Positions 8,226 through 16,481 of a DNA stretch of 64,000 nucleotides are shown here, piece by piece. Position 1 is the stretch's first letter. Every line of letters starts with the position of its first letter. The notes beneath the pieces are model-generated. The model did no database searches, was not told the DNA's origin, and saw only the letters and a list, made by a program, of their open reading frames with translations. This stretch comes from Anaeromicrobium sediminis (GTDB taxonomy: Bacteria; Bacillota; Clostridia; Peptostreptococcales; Thermotaleaceae), in assembly GCF_002270055.1 (NCBI RefSeq), contig NZ_NIBG01000015.1, positions 40,294 to 104,293 on the forward strand, given 5' to 3'. The position numbers and the translations under genes were made by a program.

Positions 8226-9080
8226 ATGAATCATAGGATAAAAGGAAGTACCAAGTTATATGCAGTTATAGGAGACCCAATAAATCATAGTTTATCGCCA
8301 GAGCTACACAACACTCTATTTGATTATGAAGAAAAGGACTCTGCTTATATACCACTTAAGATAAGATATGAAGAATTAGGGGCGAATATACATACTTTAA
8401 GAAATAATTTATATGGGTTTAACATAACTAAGCCACATAAGCAAAATATAATTAAATATTTAGATCAGATGGATGAGAATTCAAAGGTATATAATGCAGT
8501 AAATACAGTAAAAGTGGAAAGTGGCAAACTGATGGGATATAATACGGACGGTTATGGGTTTTCAAAGAGTATAGAACATTTAGATTTAGAAGAAAAGAAA
8601 GTATTATTGTTAGGTGCCGGTGGAGCTGCAAGTGTAGTTTTATATGAATTACTTAAAAAGGGTGCTTGTGTACATGTTAAAAATAGAAGTAGAAACAAAG
8701 CTGAGGATATGGTAGAAAATATAATAAAGTTTAGTAGTAATAAGGATATACATATATGTGATGAAATAAATGATAGCTACTATATGATAGTGAATTCCAC
8801 ACCGTTAGGAATGGGTGAGTATAAAGGGGTTATGCCTATAGATGAAATTCATTTAGAAAATGTGAAAGTAGCCTATGATTTAATATATAATCCCTATCAC
8901 ACAGAGTTTTTAAAAAGGGCTAAAGAAAAGGGAGCACAAGTTATAAATGGATTTGAAATGTTATTTTATCAAGGAATAAGAGCACAAGAGATTTGGAAAA
9001 ATGAAAAAATCAATGAAGAGCTAGTTATGAAGGTATACAAGGATATTAATAAATATTTTGAAGATAAGTTTAGAGATTAA
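8226..9080 (+). CDS. aroE: Shikimate dehydrogenase
   Basis: AroE reduces 3-dehydroshikimate with NADPH. The substrate site is seen in AVIGDPINHSLSPELHN, the catalytic Lys in NITKPHK, Asn/Asp residues in NTVKVESGKLMGYNTDGYG, and the nucleotide-binding loop in VLLLGAGGAASVV near residue 130. It is 284 aa, the usual size. aroQ follows 24 bases downstream; the two catalyse consecutive steps, so this is an operon. AAGGGG lies upstream of the ATG. Confidence 0.96.
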   Translation: MNHRIKGSTKLYAVIGDPINHSLSPELHNTLFDYEEKDSAYIPLKIRYEELGANIHTLRNNLYGFNITKPHKQNIIKYLDQMDENSKVYNAVNTVKVESGKLMGYNTDGYGFSKSIEHLDLEEKKVLLLGAGGAASVVLYELLKKGACVHVKNRSRNKAEDMVENIIKFSSNKDIHICDEINDSYYMIVNSTPLGMGEYKGVMPIDEIHLENVKVAYDLIYNPYHTEFLKRAKEKGAQVINGFEMLFYQGIRAQEIWKNEKINEELVMKVYKDINKYFEDKFRD

Positions 9081-9104
9081 AATCATATTAAAGGGGAGTA
9101 GAAG

Positions 9105-9539
9105 ATGAATGTATTAGTAATCCATGGACCAAATTTAAATATGTTAGGAATAAGGGAAAAAAGTGTATATGGAGAAAAGAGCTTTGAAGATATAAATGAT
9201 TTAATAATAGAAGAAGGAAATAAATTACATATAAACATAGAAATATATCAATCAAATATAGAAGGTGAAATAATAAATAAAATCCATGAAGCCTATGGGA
9301 ATAAGGATGCTATAGTTATAAACCCTGCGGCTTTTACCCACTACAGTTATGCCATAAGGGATGCCATAGGTTCAGTTAATATACCTACAATAGAAGTTCA
9401 TCTATCTAATATACATAAAAGGGAAGAATTTAGAACTAAATCCGTAACAGCGCCTGTTTGTATAGGCCAAATAAGTGGCTTTGGGTATAATTCATATTTA
9501 TTAGCTCTTCGTAGTCTAAAAATGACGAAAAATAGCTAA
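9105..9539 (+). CDS. aroQ: Type II 3-dehydroquinate dehydratase
   Basis: This 144-aa protein makes 3-dehydroshikimate, the substrate of AroE upstream. Type II features are clear: VIHGPNLNMLGIRE, the flexible-loop Tyr in VYG, QSNIEGEIINKI, INPAAFTHYSYAIRDA with the catalytic His, and VHLSNIHKREEFR. The ribosome-binding site AAGGGGAG precedes the ATG. A weakly placed terminator follows almost 100 bases later, at 9635-9665. Confidence 0.97.
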   Translation: MNVLVIHGPNLNMLGIREKSVYGEKSFEDINDLIIEEGNKLHINIEIYQSNIEGEIINKIHEAYGNKDAIVINPAAFTHYSYAIRDAIGSVNIPTIEVHLSNIHKREEFRTKSVTAPVCIGQISGFGYNSYLLALRSLKMTKNS

Positions 9540-9634
9540 AAACGTTGAAAAATACAGGATTCATAAAAATGCGAATTACTTACTAATTACTAGTAAATGG
9601 AAGAAAAACATGATTAAATGAATAAAACTGACCT

Positions 9635-9665
9635 AAACCTATTCTTGTATAAAGAATAGGTTTTT
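9635..9665 (+). terminator. Terminator after aroQ
   Basis: AAACCTATTCTT and its complement form a 12-pair stem followed by TTTTT. Confidence 0.75.
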
Positions 9666-9712
9666 AATTATAATAGGGGGCGAGAAATACTATATTATTC
9701 GGGGGTGGGGCA

Positions 9713-11059
9713 ATGTTTAAAAAACTGACAAAATTTTGTGTAGGATTAGTGCAAAGGTATTTACCAGATCCCTTCTTGTTTGCCGTAATACTTACTTTAT
9801 TAGTATTAGGCCTAGGTATGGTTACTACTGGACAAGGATTTATGCCTATGATAAATCATTGGAGCAATGGATTTTGGAAGCTATTAGCATTTTCAATGCA
9901 AATGTCACTAGTACTAGTAACAGGACATACATTAGCTAATGCACCATTAATTAAAAACGTGCTTAAACGTTTAGCTAGGATAGCCAAAACTCCAACACAG
10001 GCGATTATGGCCGTTACTTTCATATCAACTCTAGCATGTTGGATAAATTGGGGATTTGGATTAGTTGTAGGAGCTTTATATGCCAGACAATTGGCAAAAG
10101 AGGTAAAGGGTGTAGACTATAGACTTTTAATAGCTTCAGCCTATTCTGGATTCTTAGTATGGCACTCTGGCATATCAGGGTCTGTACCGCTTAAGCTAGC
10201 TACAGGGGGAGCTGACCTAGCCAAAGTAACTAATGGAGCCGTTACAGAAGCTGTAGCCACATCACAAACTATTTTTTCAAGCTTTAACTTAATTATATTT
10301 GGAATAATACTTGCTACTATGCCTTTTGTAAATAAGGCAATGCATCCTAATAAAGATGAAGTAATAGCTATTGATCCTAAGTTATTAGAGGAAGAAGAAG
10401 CAGCAACAATGGAAAAGAGTATGACACCAGCAGATAAAATGGAAAATTCGCCTATACTATCTATCCTAATAGGTCTTATGGGAATGAGTTATGTGGTGTA
10501 TTACTTTAGTACTAATGGATTTAAACTAAATTTAAATATAGTTAACTTCATGTTCTTGTTTGTAGGTATTCTATTACATGGAACGCCAAGAAGATTCTTA
10601 GATGCAGTGTCTACTGCGGCTAAGGGTACAGCAGGAATAATACTTCAATTCCCATTTTATGCAGGTATTATGGGTATGATGGTAGGAGCTAGTGCTGAGG
10701 GAGTATCCTTTGCAGGGGTTATATCTAACTGGTTTGTAAATATATCTACTGCAACAACTTTCCCGCTATTTACTTTCTTAAGTGCAGGTATAGTTAACTT
10801 CTTTGTACCTTCTGGAGGAGGACAATGGGCAGTTCAGGCACCTATTATGATGCCAGCAGGAGCGGCCCTTGGAGTGGACACTGCAAAAACAGCCATGGCT
10901 ATAGCGTGGGGAGATGCATGGACTAATATGATTCAACCGTTCTGGGCATTACCAGCATTAGGAATAGCAGGTCTTGGCGCCAGAGATATAATGGGATTCT
11001 GTATAATAGATTTACTATATACAGGAGTAATAATAGCTGCAGGATTAATGTTCTTATAA
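9713..11059 (+). CDS. Short-chain fatty acid transporter, AtoE family
   Basis: This 448-aa polytopic membrane protein has about 12 hydrophobic segments. It matches the AtoE/SCFA_trans family: YLPDPFLFAVILTLLVLGLG, WINWGFGLVVGALYARQLAKEVKGVDYRLL, GFLVWHSGISGSVPL and NFFVPSGGGQWAVQAPIMMPAG. Family members are proposed to take up acetoacetate, butyrate and similar acids. It stands alone with its own terminator; no CoA-transferase genes adjoin it, so the substrate here is unknown. GGGGTGGGG precedes the ATG. Confidence 0.9.
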   Translation: MFKKLTKFCVGLVQRYLPDPFLFAVILTLLVLGLGMVTTGQGFMPMINHWSNGFWKLLAFSMQMSLVLVTGHTLANAPLIKNVLKRLARIAKTPTQAIMAVTFISTLACWINWGFGLVVGALYARQLAKEVKGVDYRLLIASAYSGFLVWHSGISGSVPLKLATGGADLAKVTNGAVTEAVATSQTIFSSFNLIIFGIILATMPFVNKAMHPNKDEVIAIDPKLLEEEEAATMEKSMTPADKMENSPILSILIGLMGMSYVVYYFSTNGFKLNLNIVNFMFLFVGILLHGTPRRFLDAVSTAAKGTAGIILQFPFYAGIMGMMVGASAEGVSFAGVISNWFVNISTATTFPLFTFLSAGIVNFFVPSGGGQWAVQAPIMMPAGAALGVDTAKTAMAIAWGDAWTNMIQPFWALPALGIAGLGARDIMGFCIIDLLYTGVIIAAGLMFL

Positions 11060-11064
11060 AAAAT

Positions 11065-11092
11065 AGCTGTGAGGAAACTCACAGCTTTTTTT
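11065..11092 (+). terminator. Terminator
   Basis: AGCTGTGAG, GAAA loop, CTCACAGCT, then a T-run. Confidence 0.9.
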
Positions 11093-11187
11093 AGTTTTAT
11101 ATTTAACATAAAGTATTTATAATTAAATAAATATACTAATAAACTAAAAATATACAAGAAAAAATCATCAAAAATAATGGAGGGGTT

Positions 11188-11898
11188 ATGAATAAAATAA
11201 TAGCTCATAGGGGTTGGTCTAGTAGAGCACCAGAGAATACTATATCTTCAATTAAACTAGCCCTTGAAGAAGAAAGAATTGATATGATTGAAATAGATAT
11301 ACATTTGACTAAAGATGATGTTGTTGTAGTATCTCATGATTTTGTATTAGGGAGGACTTCTAATGGAAAAGGAAGAATTAGTGATTATACTTATGAAGAA
11401 TTGATGCAATTTGATTTTGGAGCTTGGTTTTCTGAAAAGTATAATGGGGAGAAGATTCCAACCCTAGAAAAAGTACTAAATATTATAGATGGGAAGAAAA
11501 CTTTAATTGTTGAGATAAAAAAAGATAACCGTAATTATCCTAACATGGCGGAACAATTGTGTAAATTATTAAAGGACTATAAGCACAAAGATAAAGTCCT
11601 TATAAAATCCTTTAACCATGAAGTGATAAAAGATATACATCATATGGATGATGAAATAAATATAGGCATGTTAATTGATGGAATGCCTAATTTAGTCCTA
11701 GAAAAGGTAAGGAAGTTAAATGGATCTTTTGTTTCCATGTCATTTGAATATATTGATAGAGAGTTAGTAAAACAATTAATAAAAAATAATATTCAAGTAA
11801 TGGTATGGACTGTAAATGAAAAGGAAGACATTCATCGTATAAAAGAAATAAGTGATAGAATAGGCATTATTACAAATTATCCTGAAAAAGCATTTTAG
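11188..11898 (+). CDS. Glycerophosphodiester phosphodiesterase
   Basis: This is a 236-aa GDPD-family TIM barrel. It starts IIAHRGWSSRAPENTI (catalytic HR and E), then EIDIHLTKDDVVVVSHD (metal-binding E/D and catalytic His), IPTLEKVL, LIVEIKKD and VMVWTVNE. No signal peptide is seen, so it is probably cytoplasmic and acts on deacylated phospholipid products such as glycerophosphodiesters. GGAGGGG lies 6 bases before the ATG. A glycerate kinase follows 49 bases downstream, so a loose link to glycerol/glycerate metabolism is possible. Confidence 0.93.
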   Translation: MNKIIAHRGWSSRAPENTISSIKLALEEERIDMIEIDIHLTKDDVVVVSHDFVLGRTSNGKGRISDYTYEELMQFDFGAWFSEKYNGEKIPTLEKVLNIIDGKKTLIVEIKKDNRNYPNMAEQLCKLLKDYKHKDKVLIKSFNHEVIKDIHHMDDEINIGMLIDGMPNLVLEKVRKLNGSFVSMSFEYIDRELVKQLIKNNIQVMVWTVNEKEDIHRIKEISDRIGIITNYPEKAF

Positions 11899-11947
11899 AG
11901 AAAGTTTTATTTTGTTTACTTTTTTTATTTAACTAGGAGGTATATGA

Positions 11948-13087
11948 ATGAAAATTTTAATAGGAACAGATTCCTTTAAAGGAAGCATGACATCCTTAGA
12001 GGTGGCTAATTATTTAGAAAAAGGATTTAAATATATAGATAAGAATTTAGAAATAATAAAGGTTCCTATTTCAGATGGTGGAGAAGGTATGATAGATGCC
12101 TTAATAGGGAATGACAATGGTATAAAAGTTCAATTGAAAGTAGTTGGACCCTTAGGAAGAACTATAGATTCATTCTACGGTATATCAGGTAATGGTAATA
12201 CAGCATATATAGAAGTGGCCACTGCAATTGGATTATATTTATTAGATGAACATGAAAGGAATCCCTTAAACACATCATCTTTTGGTGTAGGTCAATTAAT
12301 ATTACATGCTGTAGAAAATGGATGTAAAAATATCATAGTCGGATTAGGAGGAAGTTCTACTAATGATGGTGGAATGGGCATGGCTAGAGCATTAGGCGTG
12401 AAATTTTTAACTTCAAATGGTGATGAACTAATTGGATGTGGTAGTGATTTAGAAAAAGTTCATAAAATTGATCTTTCTAGTATGGATAAAAGACTTAAAA
12501 ATATAAGTTTTAAAATAGCTTGTGACGTGGATAATCCTTTAACAGGAAAAAATGGAGCAACCCATATTTTCTCACCTCAAAAGGGAGCAGATGAGAAAAT
12601 TATTTGCCAGCTAGAAAAGGGTATGTTAAATTATGAGTCTATTATAGAAAAGGACTTAAATATAGAAGTATCTCAAATAAAAGGTGGAGGAGCCGCTGGT
12701 GGTTTAGGGGTAGCCTTCGTTACTTATTTAAATGGTGAAATGGAACAGGGAATAAAACTAGTTATAGATGAGATTGGATTAGAAGAAAAAATTAAAAGGG
12801 CCCATTTAGTTATTACGGGTGAAGGTAAAATAGATAATCAAACCTTATACGGAAAAGTACCTGTTGGAGTGTCAGTTCTGGCTAAGAAGCATAATAAAAA
12901 GACTATTGCCATTGCAGGGAAGGTAGAAATTGAAAATGAAGATCTAAAGTCCTTTGGTATAGAGGACATAATATGTATAACACCTGAAAATCAAAGTATA
13001 GAAGAGGCAATGGCAAAGGCAAAAGAAAATACTTTTAATATAGCTAAAGTAATTTATGAAAAGCATTTAATGAAGGTACACGTATAG
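11948..13087 (+). CDS. Glycerate kinase (GlxK/GarK family)
   Basis: This 379-aa enzyme phosphorylates D-glycerate at C2 in the GarK family. Typical segments are the N-terminal ILIGTDSFKGSMTSLEVA, PISDGGEGMIDAL, ATAIGLYLL, IIVGLGGSSTNDGGMGMA near residue 135, KGGGAAGGLGVAF and LVITGEGKIDNQTLYGK. The ribosome-binding site AGGAGG is 7-8 bases before the ATG. No obvious terminator separates it from the convergent remnant gene that follows. Confidence 0.94.
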   Translation: MKILIGTDSFKGSMTSLEVANYLEKGFKYIDKNLEIIKVPISDGGEGMIDALIGNDNGIKVQLKVVGPLGRTIDSFYGISGNGNTAYIEVATAIGLYLLDEHERNPLNTSSFGVGQLILHAVENGCKNIIVGLGGSSTNDGGMGMARALGVKFLTSNGDELIGCGSDLEKVHKIDLSSMDKRLKNISFKIACDVDNPLTGKNGATHIFSPQKGADEKIICQLEKGMLNYESIIEKDLNIEVSQIKGGGAAGGLGVAFVTYLNGEMEQGIKLVIDEIGLEEKIKRAHLVITGEGKIDNQTLYGKVPVGVSVLAKKHNKKTIAIAGKVEIENEDLKSFGIEDIICITPENQSIEEAMAKAKENTFNIAKVIYEKHLMKVHV

Positions 13088-13127
13088 TATGTTTTTTAGC
13101 TATATTAAAAAAATTATATTAAGATTC

Positions 13128-13523
13128 CTATGCATTTCCATAATAAGAGAATTTAGTTTTTCTACATCCATAGGGATGGTGATGACTATCCTCACAGTTA
13201 ATATTTAAATCATAAGGTAAATTTATTTCAAGATGTTCATTAGCTAGTTTACAACTTAAAACTAAAGCTGTACCCATGAAATTTTTACAACAACAGGGAA
13301 CTGTTTCCCGGGCAATAGATTCAATGACTTGAGATATAATATGCATAGTCAAAGAAGTTTCTTTATCCTTAGGACAAGCTGCACCTAGGATCACACTAAA
13401 ACTAGCTCCGATAGCAGGTGCTATTCCACAAATACTTGTTAAGCCACAATAAGCTCCTATGGATTGTCTTTTAGTTCGATTAAGAGCGTTTTCAATTTTT
13501 CGATCTGTAATTATAATATAATT
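13128..13523 (-). pseudogene. 5'-truncated DUF5714-like Cys-rich gene
   Basis: The minus-strand frame is open from 13523 to the stop at 13128 but has no good start; the first GTG (13394) would cut into the conserved core. The translated core (AYCGLTSICGIAPAIGAS, VILGAACPKDKE, IARETVPCCCKNF and a C-terminal Cys/His-rich tail) resembles the DUF5714 family pattern of CGFxGxCGAAIG followed by GATP and RCCKR. The N-terminal part expected for that family is missing; upstream bases hold stops in this frame and then a parS site. It is probably a decaying or truncated gene; a non-standard start (ATT) cannot be excluded. Family assignment is from memory of the motif. Confidence 0.5.
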
Positions 13524-13543
13524 TCATAAATTAGGTAATATTA

Positions 13544-13559
13544 TGTTTCACGTGAAACA
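13544..13559. promoter_or_regulatory. parS: parS site (perfect)
   Basis: TGTTTCACGTGAAACA is identical to the site in the parB terminator. It lies in the gap between the truncated DUF5714 gene and the coat-protein gene, about 9 kb from parB. Confidence 0.92.
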
Positions 13560-13619
13560 TAGTATTATTATGAATAAAATTCTTTAATAAAACAAAACTA
13601 GAAGTAGGAGGTGCTTTTT

Positions 13620-14072
13620 ATGGAATTAAGCATAAAAGAAAAACTACTTTTAGAGGATCAAAGGGACAATGAGGCTGTATGTGTGAAAACATACACAGAA
13701 TATAGTAATAGAGCTGATGATTCTGTCCTTAAAAACATATTTGCGGATCATGCCAAGGTTGAACAGGAACATTATGATACTTTAACTAAAATATTAAATG
13801 GTCAAGTTCCACCTATGGCACAGGGACAAAAACAAGATAATAAATATCAATTTAAAGGTATACATACAACTGGAACAGATAATGATAAATATTTGTGTGA
13901 AAATGTATTAGTAGCAGAGAAATACGTTTCATCTAATTATGATACGGCCATATTTGAATGTGGGGATCATAATATAAGACAAATATTAAATCACATTCAA
14001 AAGGAAGAACAAGAACATGGAGAGCATATATATAATTATATGCAGAGTAGAGGAATGTATAATGTTCAATAA
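13620..14072 (+). CDS. CotF-like spore coat / ferritin-like protein
   Basis: This 150-aa helical protein resembles the CotF spore coat family, a ferritin-like fold. It has ELSIKEKLLLEDQRDNEAVCVKTYTEYSN near the N-terminus, then DHAKVEQEHYDTL and HIQKEEQEHGEHIYNYMQ, giving paired E-x-x-H motifs. In clostridia such proteins coat spores; metal binding is possible because the E/H ligands remain. AGGAGG lies 8 bases before the ATG at 13620; an upstream GTG overlaps the Shine-Dalgarno and is rejected. Confidence 0.82.
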   Translation: MELSIKEKLLLEDQRDNEAVCVKTYTEYSNRADDSVLKNIFADHAKVEQEHYDTLTKILNGQVPPMAQGQKQDNKYQFKGIHTTGTDNDKYLCENVLVAEKYVSSNYDTAIFECGDHNIRQILNHIQKEEQEHGEHIYNYMQSRGMYNVQ

Positions 14073-14096
14073 AAAGTAGTTATTTAACTACTTTTT
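14071..14096 (+). terminator. Terminator of coat-protein gene
   Basis: AAAAAGTAGTT and AACTACTTTTT form a hairpin. Its 3' T-run is the left boundary of repeat element copy A. Confidence 0.85.
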
Positions 14097-14264
14097 ACTT
14101 TGTGGGAAAATATAACATTATCAAAACTGGGGATAAGTAAAAAAGGAAGGGGGTGTGGGGGAAGGATTCCCCTGCCTCTTTAAAGGAGGGTGCTCAGCAA
14201 CTTTAGTTGCGTCGAAGGGAACCATCGGGTTCCATAGCGAAGCATACGAAGTATGCCTTTTTTA
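14091..14264 (+). repeat. Structured intergenic repeat element, copy A
   Basis: This is the first of five related elements (others at 22281, 27028, 34531, 42076). From left to right it holds a T-run/ACTT arm complementary to AAGTAAAAAA near 14134-14144, a G-rich block, stem GGGGAA/TTCCCC, the palindromic CTTTAAAG inside CCTC/GAGG, stem GCAAC/GTTGC, stem GGAACC/GGTTCC, and stem GCATAC/GTATGC followed by a T-run. The last stem acts as a terminator by shape. No ORF is carried. Copy A differs from the others in stem 3 by paired changes. Confidence 0.85.
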
Positions 14265-14343
14265 TTTGTGAAAAATTGAAACTACTCAAAAGGGGATTTG
14301 ATATAATAGAAATTAAGTTAGTTCCAAAAAGGAGATGATTTCT

Positions 14344-14766
14344 ATGAAGTGTGTAAAGAGGGGAAGTAAGTATTTTGTAAGAATTGATAAGGGACAAGAA
14401 GTTGTTAGTTCATTAAAAAACTTTTGTGAAGAAAACAATGTAAAATTAGGTTCTGTAGTGGGGATAGGGGCCACTGATAAAGTTACGATAGGCTTATTTA
14501 ATACGGACACTAAAGAGTACCATAATAAAGAACTTGTTGGAGAGTATGAGATTACAAACTTAACAGGAAATATATCTACTAAAGAAGAAGAAGTATACCT
14601 TCACTTACATATAACTCTTGGAGATGAGGAGTATAAGGCCTTTGGTGGCCATTTAAATGAGTGTTGGATAAGTGGAACCTGTGAACTTGTAGTAGATGTA
14701 ATTGATGGACAGATAGAGAGAATTTTTGATGATTATTGTGGACTTAACGTATTAAAGATAGATTAA
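14344..14766 (+). CDS. PPC (DUF296) domain protein
   Basis: This 140-aa single-domain protein of the plants-and-prokaryotes-conserved (AT-hook-associated) family has YFVRIDKGQEVVSSLKNFCEENNVKLGSVVGIGATDKVTIGLF and LHLHITLGDEEYKAFGGHLNECWISGTCEL. The His and Asp/Glu residues in LHLHI and GGHL match the family's likely metal site. No DNA-binding tail is visible, and bacterial members have no settled role. The ATG at 14344 lies 9 bases after AAGGAG; the ATG at 14335 overlaps that site. Copy A of the repeat lies just upstream. Confidence 0.85.
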   Translation: MKCVKRGSKYFVRIDKGQEVVSSLKNFCEENNVKLGSVVGIGATDKVTIGLFNTDTKEYHNKELVGEYEITNLTGNISTKEEEVYLHLHITLGDEEYKAFGGHLNECWISGTCELVVDVIDGQIERIFDDYCGLNVLKID

Positions 14767-14782
14767 TCTAGAAATATATTAT

Positions 14783-14815
14783 AAATAGAGTTTTTTTTAA
14801 AACTCTATTTTTTTG
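14783..14815 (+). terminator. Terminator of PPC-domain gene
   Basis: AAATAGAGTTTT and its complement, then a T-run. Confidence 0.85.
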
Positions 14816-14878
14816 TGTCTAAATAGTATCGAAAAGAGGGGCTCGTGTCGTATTATAATACAAAGGAGGAGTATTAAA

Positions 14879-15607
14879 TTGGTGGGACGTATTGCTACAG
14901 GACTATTTCAAGGTTTAGCTGCTGAGGCATTCATAAGTAACTATAGGAAGAGCAATAAGGGGAAACAGATTCAAAGAAGATGGCATAGGATGTTTGAAAA
15001 TATCCATGGTCAGTCTATAGGGTTAAACAGAAAAACGGTACAACACATTGGCTCAACCAGTTCTGTAAAAAGATATTTTTACAAAACCTTTGAACCAATG
15101 GCAGGAATAGTCACTACAAGGGACTTGTCCATGGCAGTAGGTATAGAACTTTCTGACAGAGACATAAGAGTCAGACCCCATGATGTGAGACAGTTATCTA
15201 GAGCCATAAGAAATGAATGGATAAAGATACTCATATCTACGGAAGTTATACAGGATGCCATGTCAGTACTGGGGAAAAATGTTAGAGACCATCTAGAAGA
15301 CGATCATGATAAGAATGAAATAGAAGAGACTATAGGAGATAGAGTAAAATTAAGAGAAGCATATTTTAAAACATATCACCAGGAAGAAGAAGATGACATA
15401 GTAAGGGTAGGGTATAACTATAATGCCCTTACAACTGATGTAACTACCAATAAATTTAAAGCTGATATAAAAACTAATAAATTTTCTGGGTTTGAAATGG
15501 GCTTTTACAGAAAAGGATATGACTATACTTTAATAAGTGATGAAGAAGAAAGAAAGTTTCATACCATGAATAAGAAATATACAAGAGAATATATACATTT
15601 TAAATAA
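14879..15607 (+). CDS. Hypothetical protein, basic, no recognised domain
   Basis: About 242 aa. I do not recognise this family. A strong AAGGAGG (14863-14869) lies 9 bases before TTG 14879; GTG 14882 is the alternative. Translation from an ATG at 14813 would place the ribosome-binding site inside the gene. The N-terminus is hydrophobic (IATGLFQGLAAEAFI), then basic (YRKSNKGKQIQRRWHRMF). The middle has regular Arg residues (SDRDIRVRPHDVRQLSRAIRNEWIKI), then a charged DHLEDDHDKNEIEE stretch, and the C-terminus is Lys/Tyr-rich with two similar TTNKF/KTNKF segments. It sits alone between two terminators. Confidence 0.7.
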   Translation: MVGRIATGLFQGLAAEAFISNYRKSNKGKQIQRRWHRMFENIHGQSIGLNRKTVQHIGSTSSVKRYFYKTFEPMAGIVTTRDLSMAVGIELSDRDIRVRPHDVRQLSRAIRNEWIKILISTEVIQDAMSVLGKNVRDHLEDDHDKNEIEETIGDRVKLREAYFKTYHQEEEDDIVRVGYNYNALTTDVTTNKFKADIKTNKFSGFEMGFYRKGYDYTLISDEEERKFHTMNKKYTREYIHFK

Positions 15608-15648
15608 AAAATCTTAAGAACACATAAATAAAGTTCCTAAGATTTTTT
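15606..15648. terminator. Bidirectional terminator
   Basis: AAATCTTAAGAAC pairs with GTTCCTAAGATTT with one bulge, flanked by A and T runs, between convergent genes. Confidence 0.85.
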
Positions 15649-15651
15649 CAT

Positions 15652-16374
15652 TTAATTAGATAATAAATTTTTTCTAACGGCCCCTTCTACCTGATCATTT
15701 AAAAGAGCTTCTTCCTCTTTTGTAATATTATCAGTAAATATAGGTTCACAAAAAGTTAGATTCACCTTTGCTGGAGTAATTTTTTTACCATCATTAGCTT
15801 CAAAAACTTTATAAGTTCCATTTATACATACGGGAACTATAGGTACTTTAGCCTTTGTAGCAAGTTTTAAACTTCCCTTTTTAAAATCCTTCATTTCAGA
15901 AGATTTACTTCTAGTACCTTCTGGAAATATTATTAGAGAATGGCCTTCTTTTAAAAGAGCAATCCCATCTTTAATAGCTTGAAGAGATTGTCTTTTATTA
16001 CCCCTATCTATAAATATACATCTTGTAAGTTCCATCCATTTTCCAAATACGGGAATTTTGCCTAATTCTTTTTTTGCAATAAAACTAGTAGGTTTAGTAA
16101 TAACAGAAAATAATACGGGAATATCAAAATAACCTTGGTGGTTAGACACAAATACAACAGGGCCATCTGGTATATTTTCTAATCCTGTAGTTTCAATTTC
16201 AACACCACTAGATTGTATAATTTGCTTTGCCCAATTATTAGTAGTTTTACTTATTAAATCAGCTGATGCTTCGACTTCGCCTTTTTTTTGAAGTTTTTCC
16301 AACTTCATCTTTGTAGGAGTTAAAAGGGCCAAGTCAAAAATAAATTTAGAAGCAACATAAAATGTTCTAAACAT
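15652..16374 (-). CDS. plsC: 1-acyl-sn-glycerol-3-phosphate acyltransferase
   Basis: This PlsC-family acyltransferase of 240 aa makes phosphatidic acid from lysophosphatidic acid. The catalytic NHQGYFDIP (NHx4D) motif, FIDRGNKRQ, the FPEGTRS glycerol-phosphate motif and VPVCINGTY are all present in order. An N-terminal hydrophobic segment probably anchors it at the membrane. The ATG at 16374 follows GGAGGG at 5 bases; the GTG at 16380 just upstream is less likely. Confidence 0.94.
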   Translation of the reverse strand: MFRTFYVASKFIFDLALLTPTKMKLEKLQKKGEVEASADLISKTTNNWAKQIIQSSGVEIETTGLENIPDGPVVFVSNHQGYFDIPVLFSVITKPTSFIAKKELGKIPVFGKWMELTRCIFIDRGNKRQSLQAIKDGIALLKEGHSLIIFPEGTRSKSSEMKDFKKGSLKLATKAKVPIVPVCINGTYKVFEANDGKKITPAKVNLTFCEPIFTDNITKEEEALLNDQVEGAVRKNLLSN

Positions 16375-16481
16375 GATCACCCTCCTCTATTAATAACATA
16401 ATAACATAAATAATAATAGAATAAAAATCCATCCATTGATAAAAACTACATTAAGTAGAACATAAGAAAAGGAGCTAAAAT

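Noticed and set aside
13303..13316. GTTTCCCGGGCAAT, close to the Noc-binding site ATTTCCCGGGAAAT (12 of 14)
   Set aside because: It is a single imperfect match inside a gene remnant, and no second candidate was seen; a chance match cannot be excluded without a genome-wide scan.
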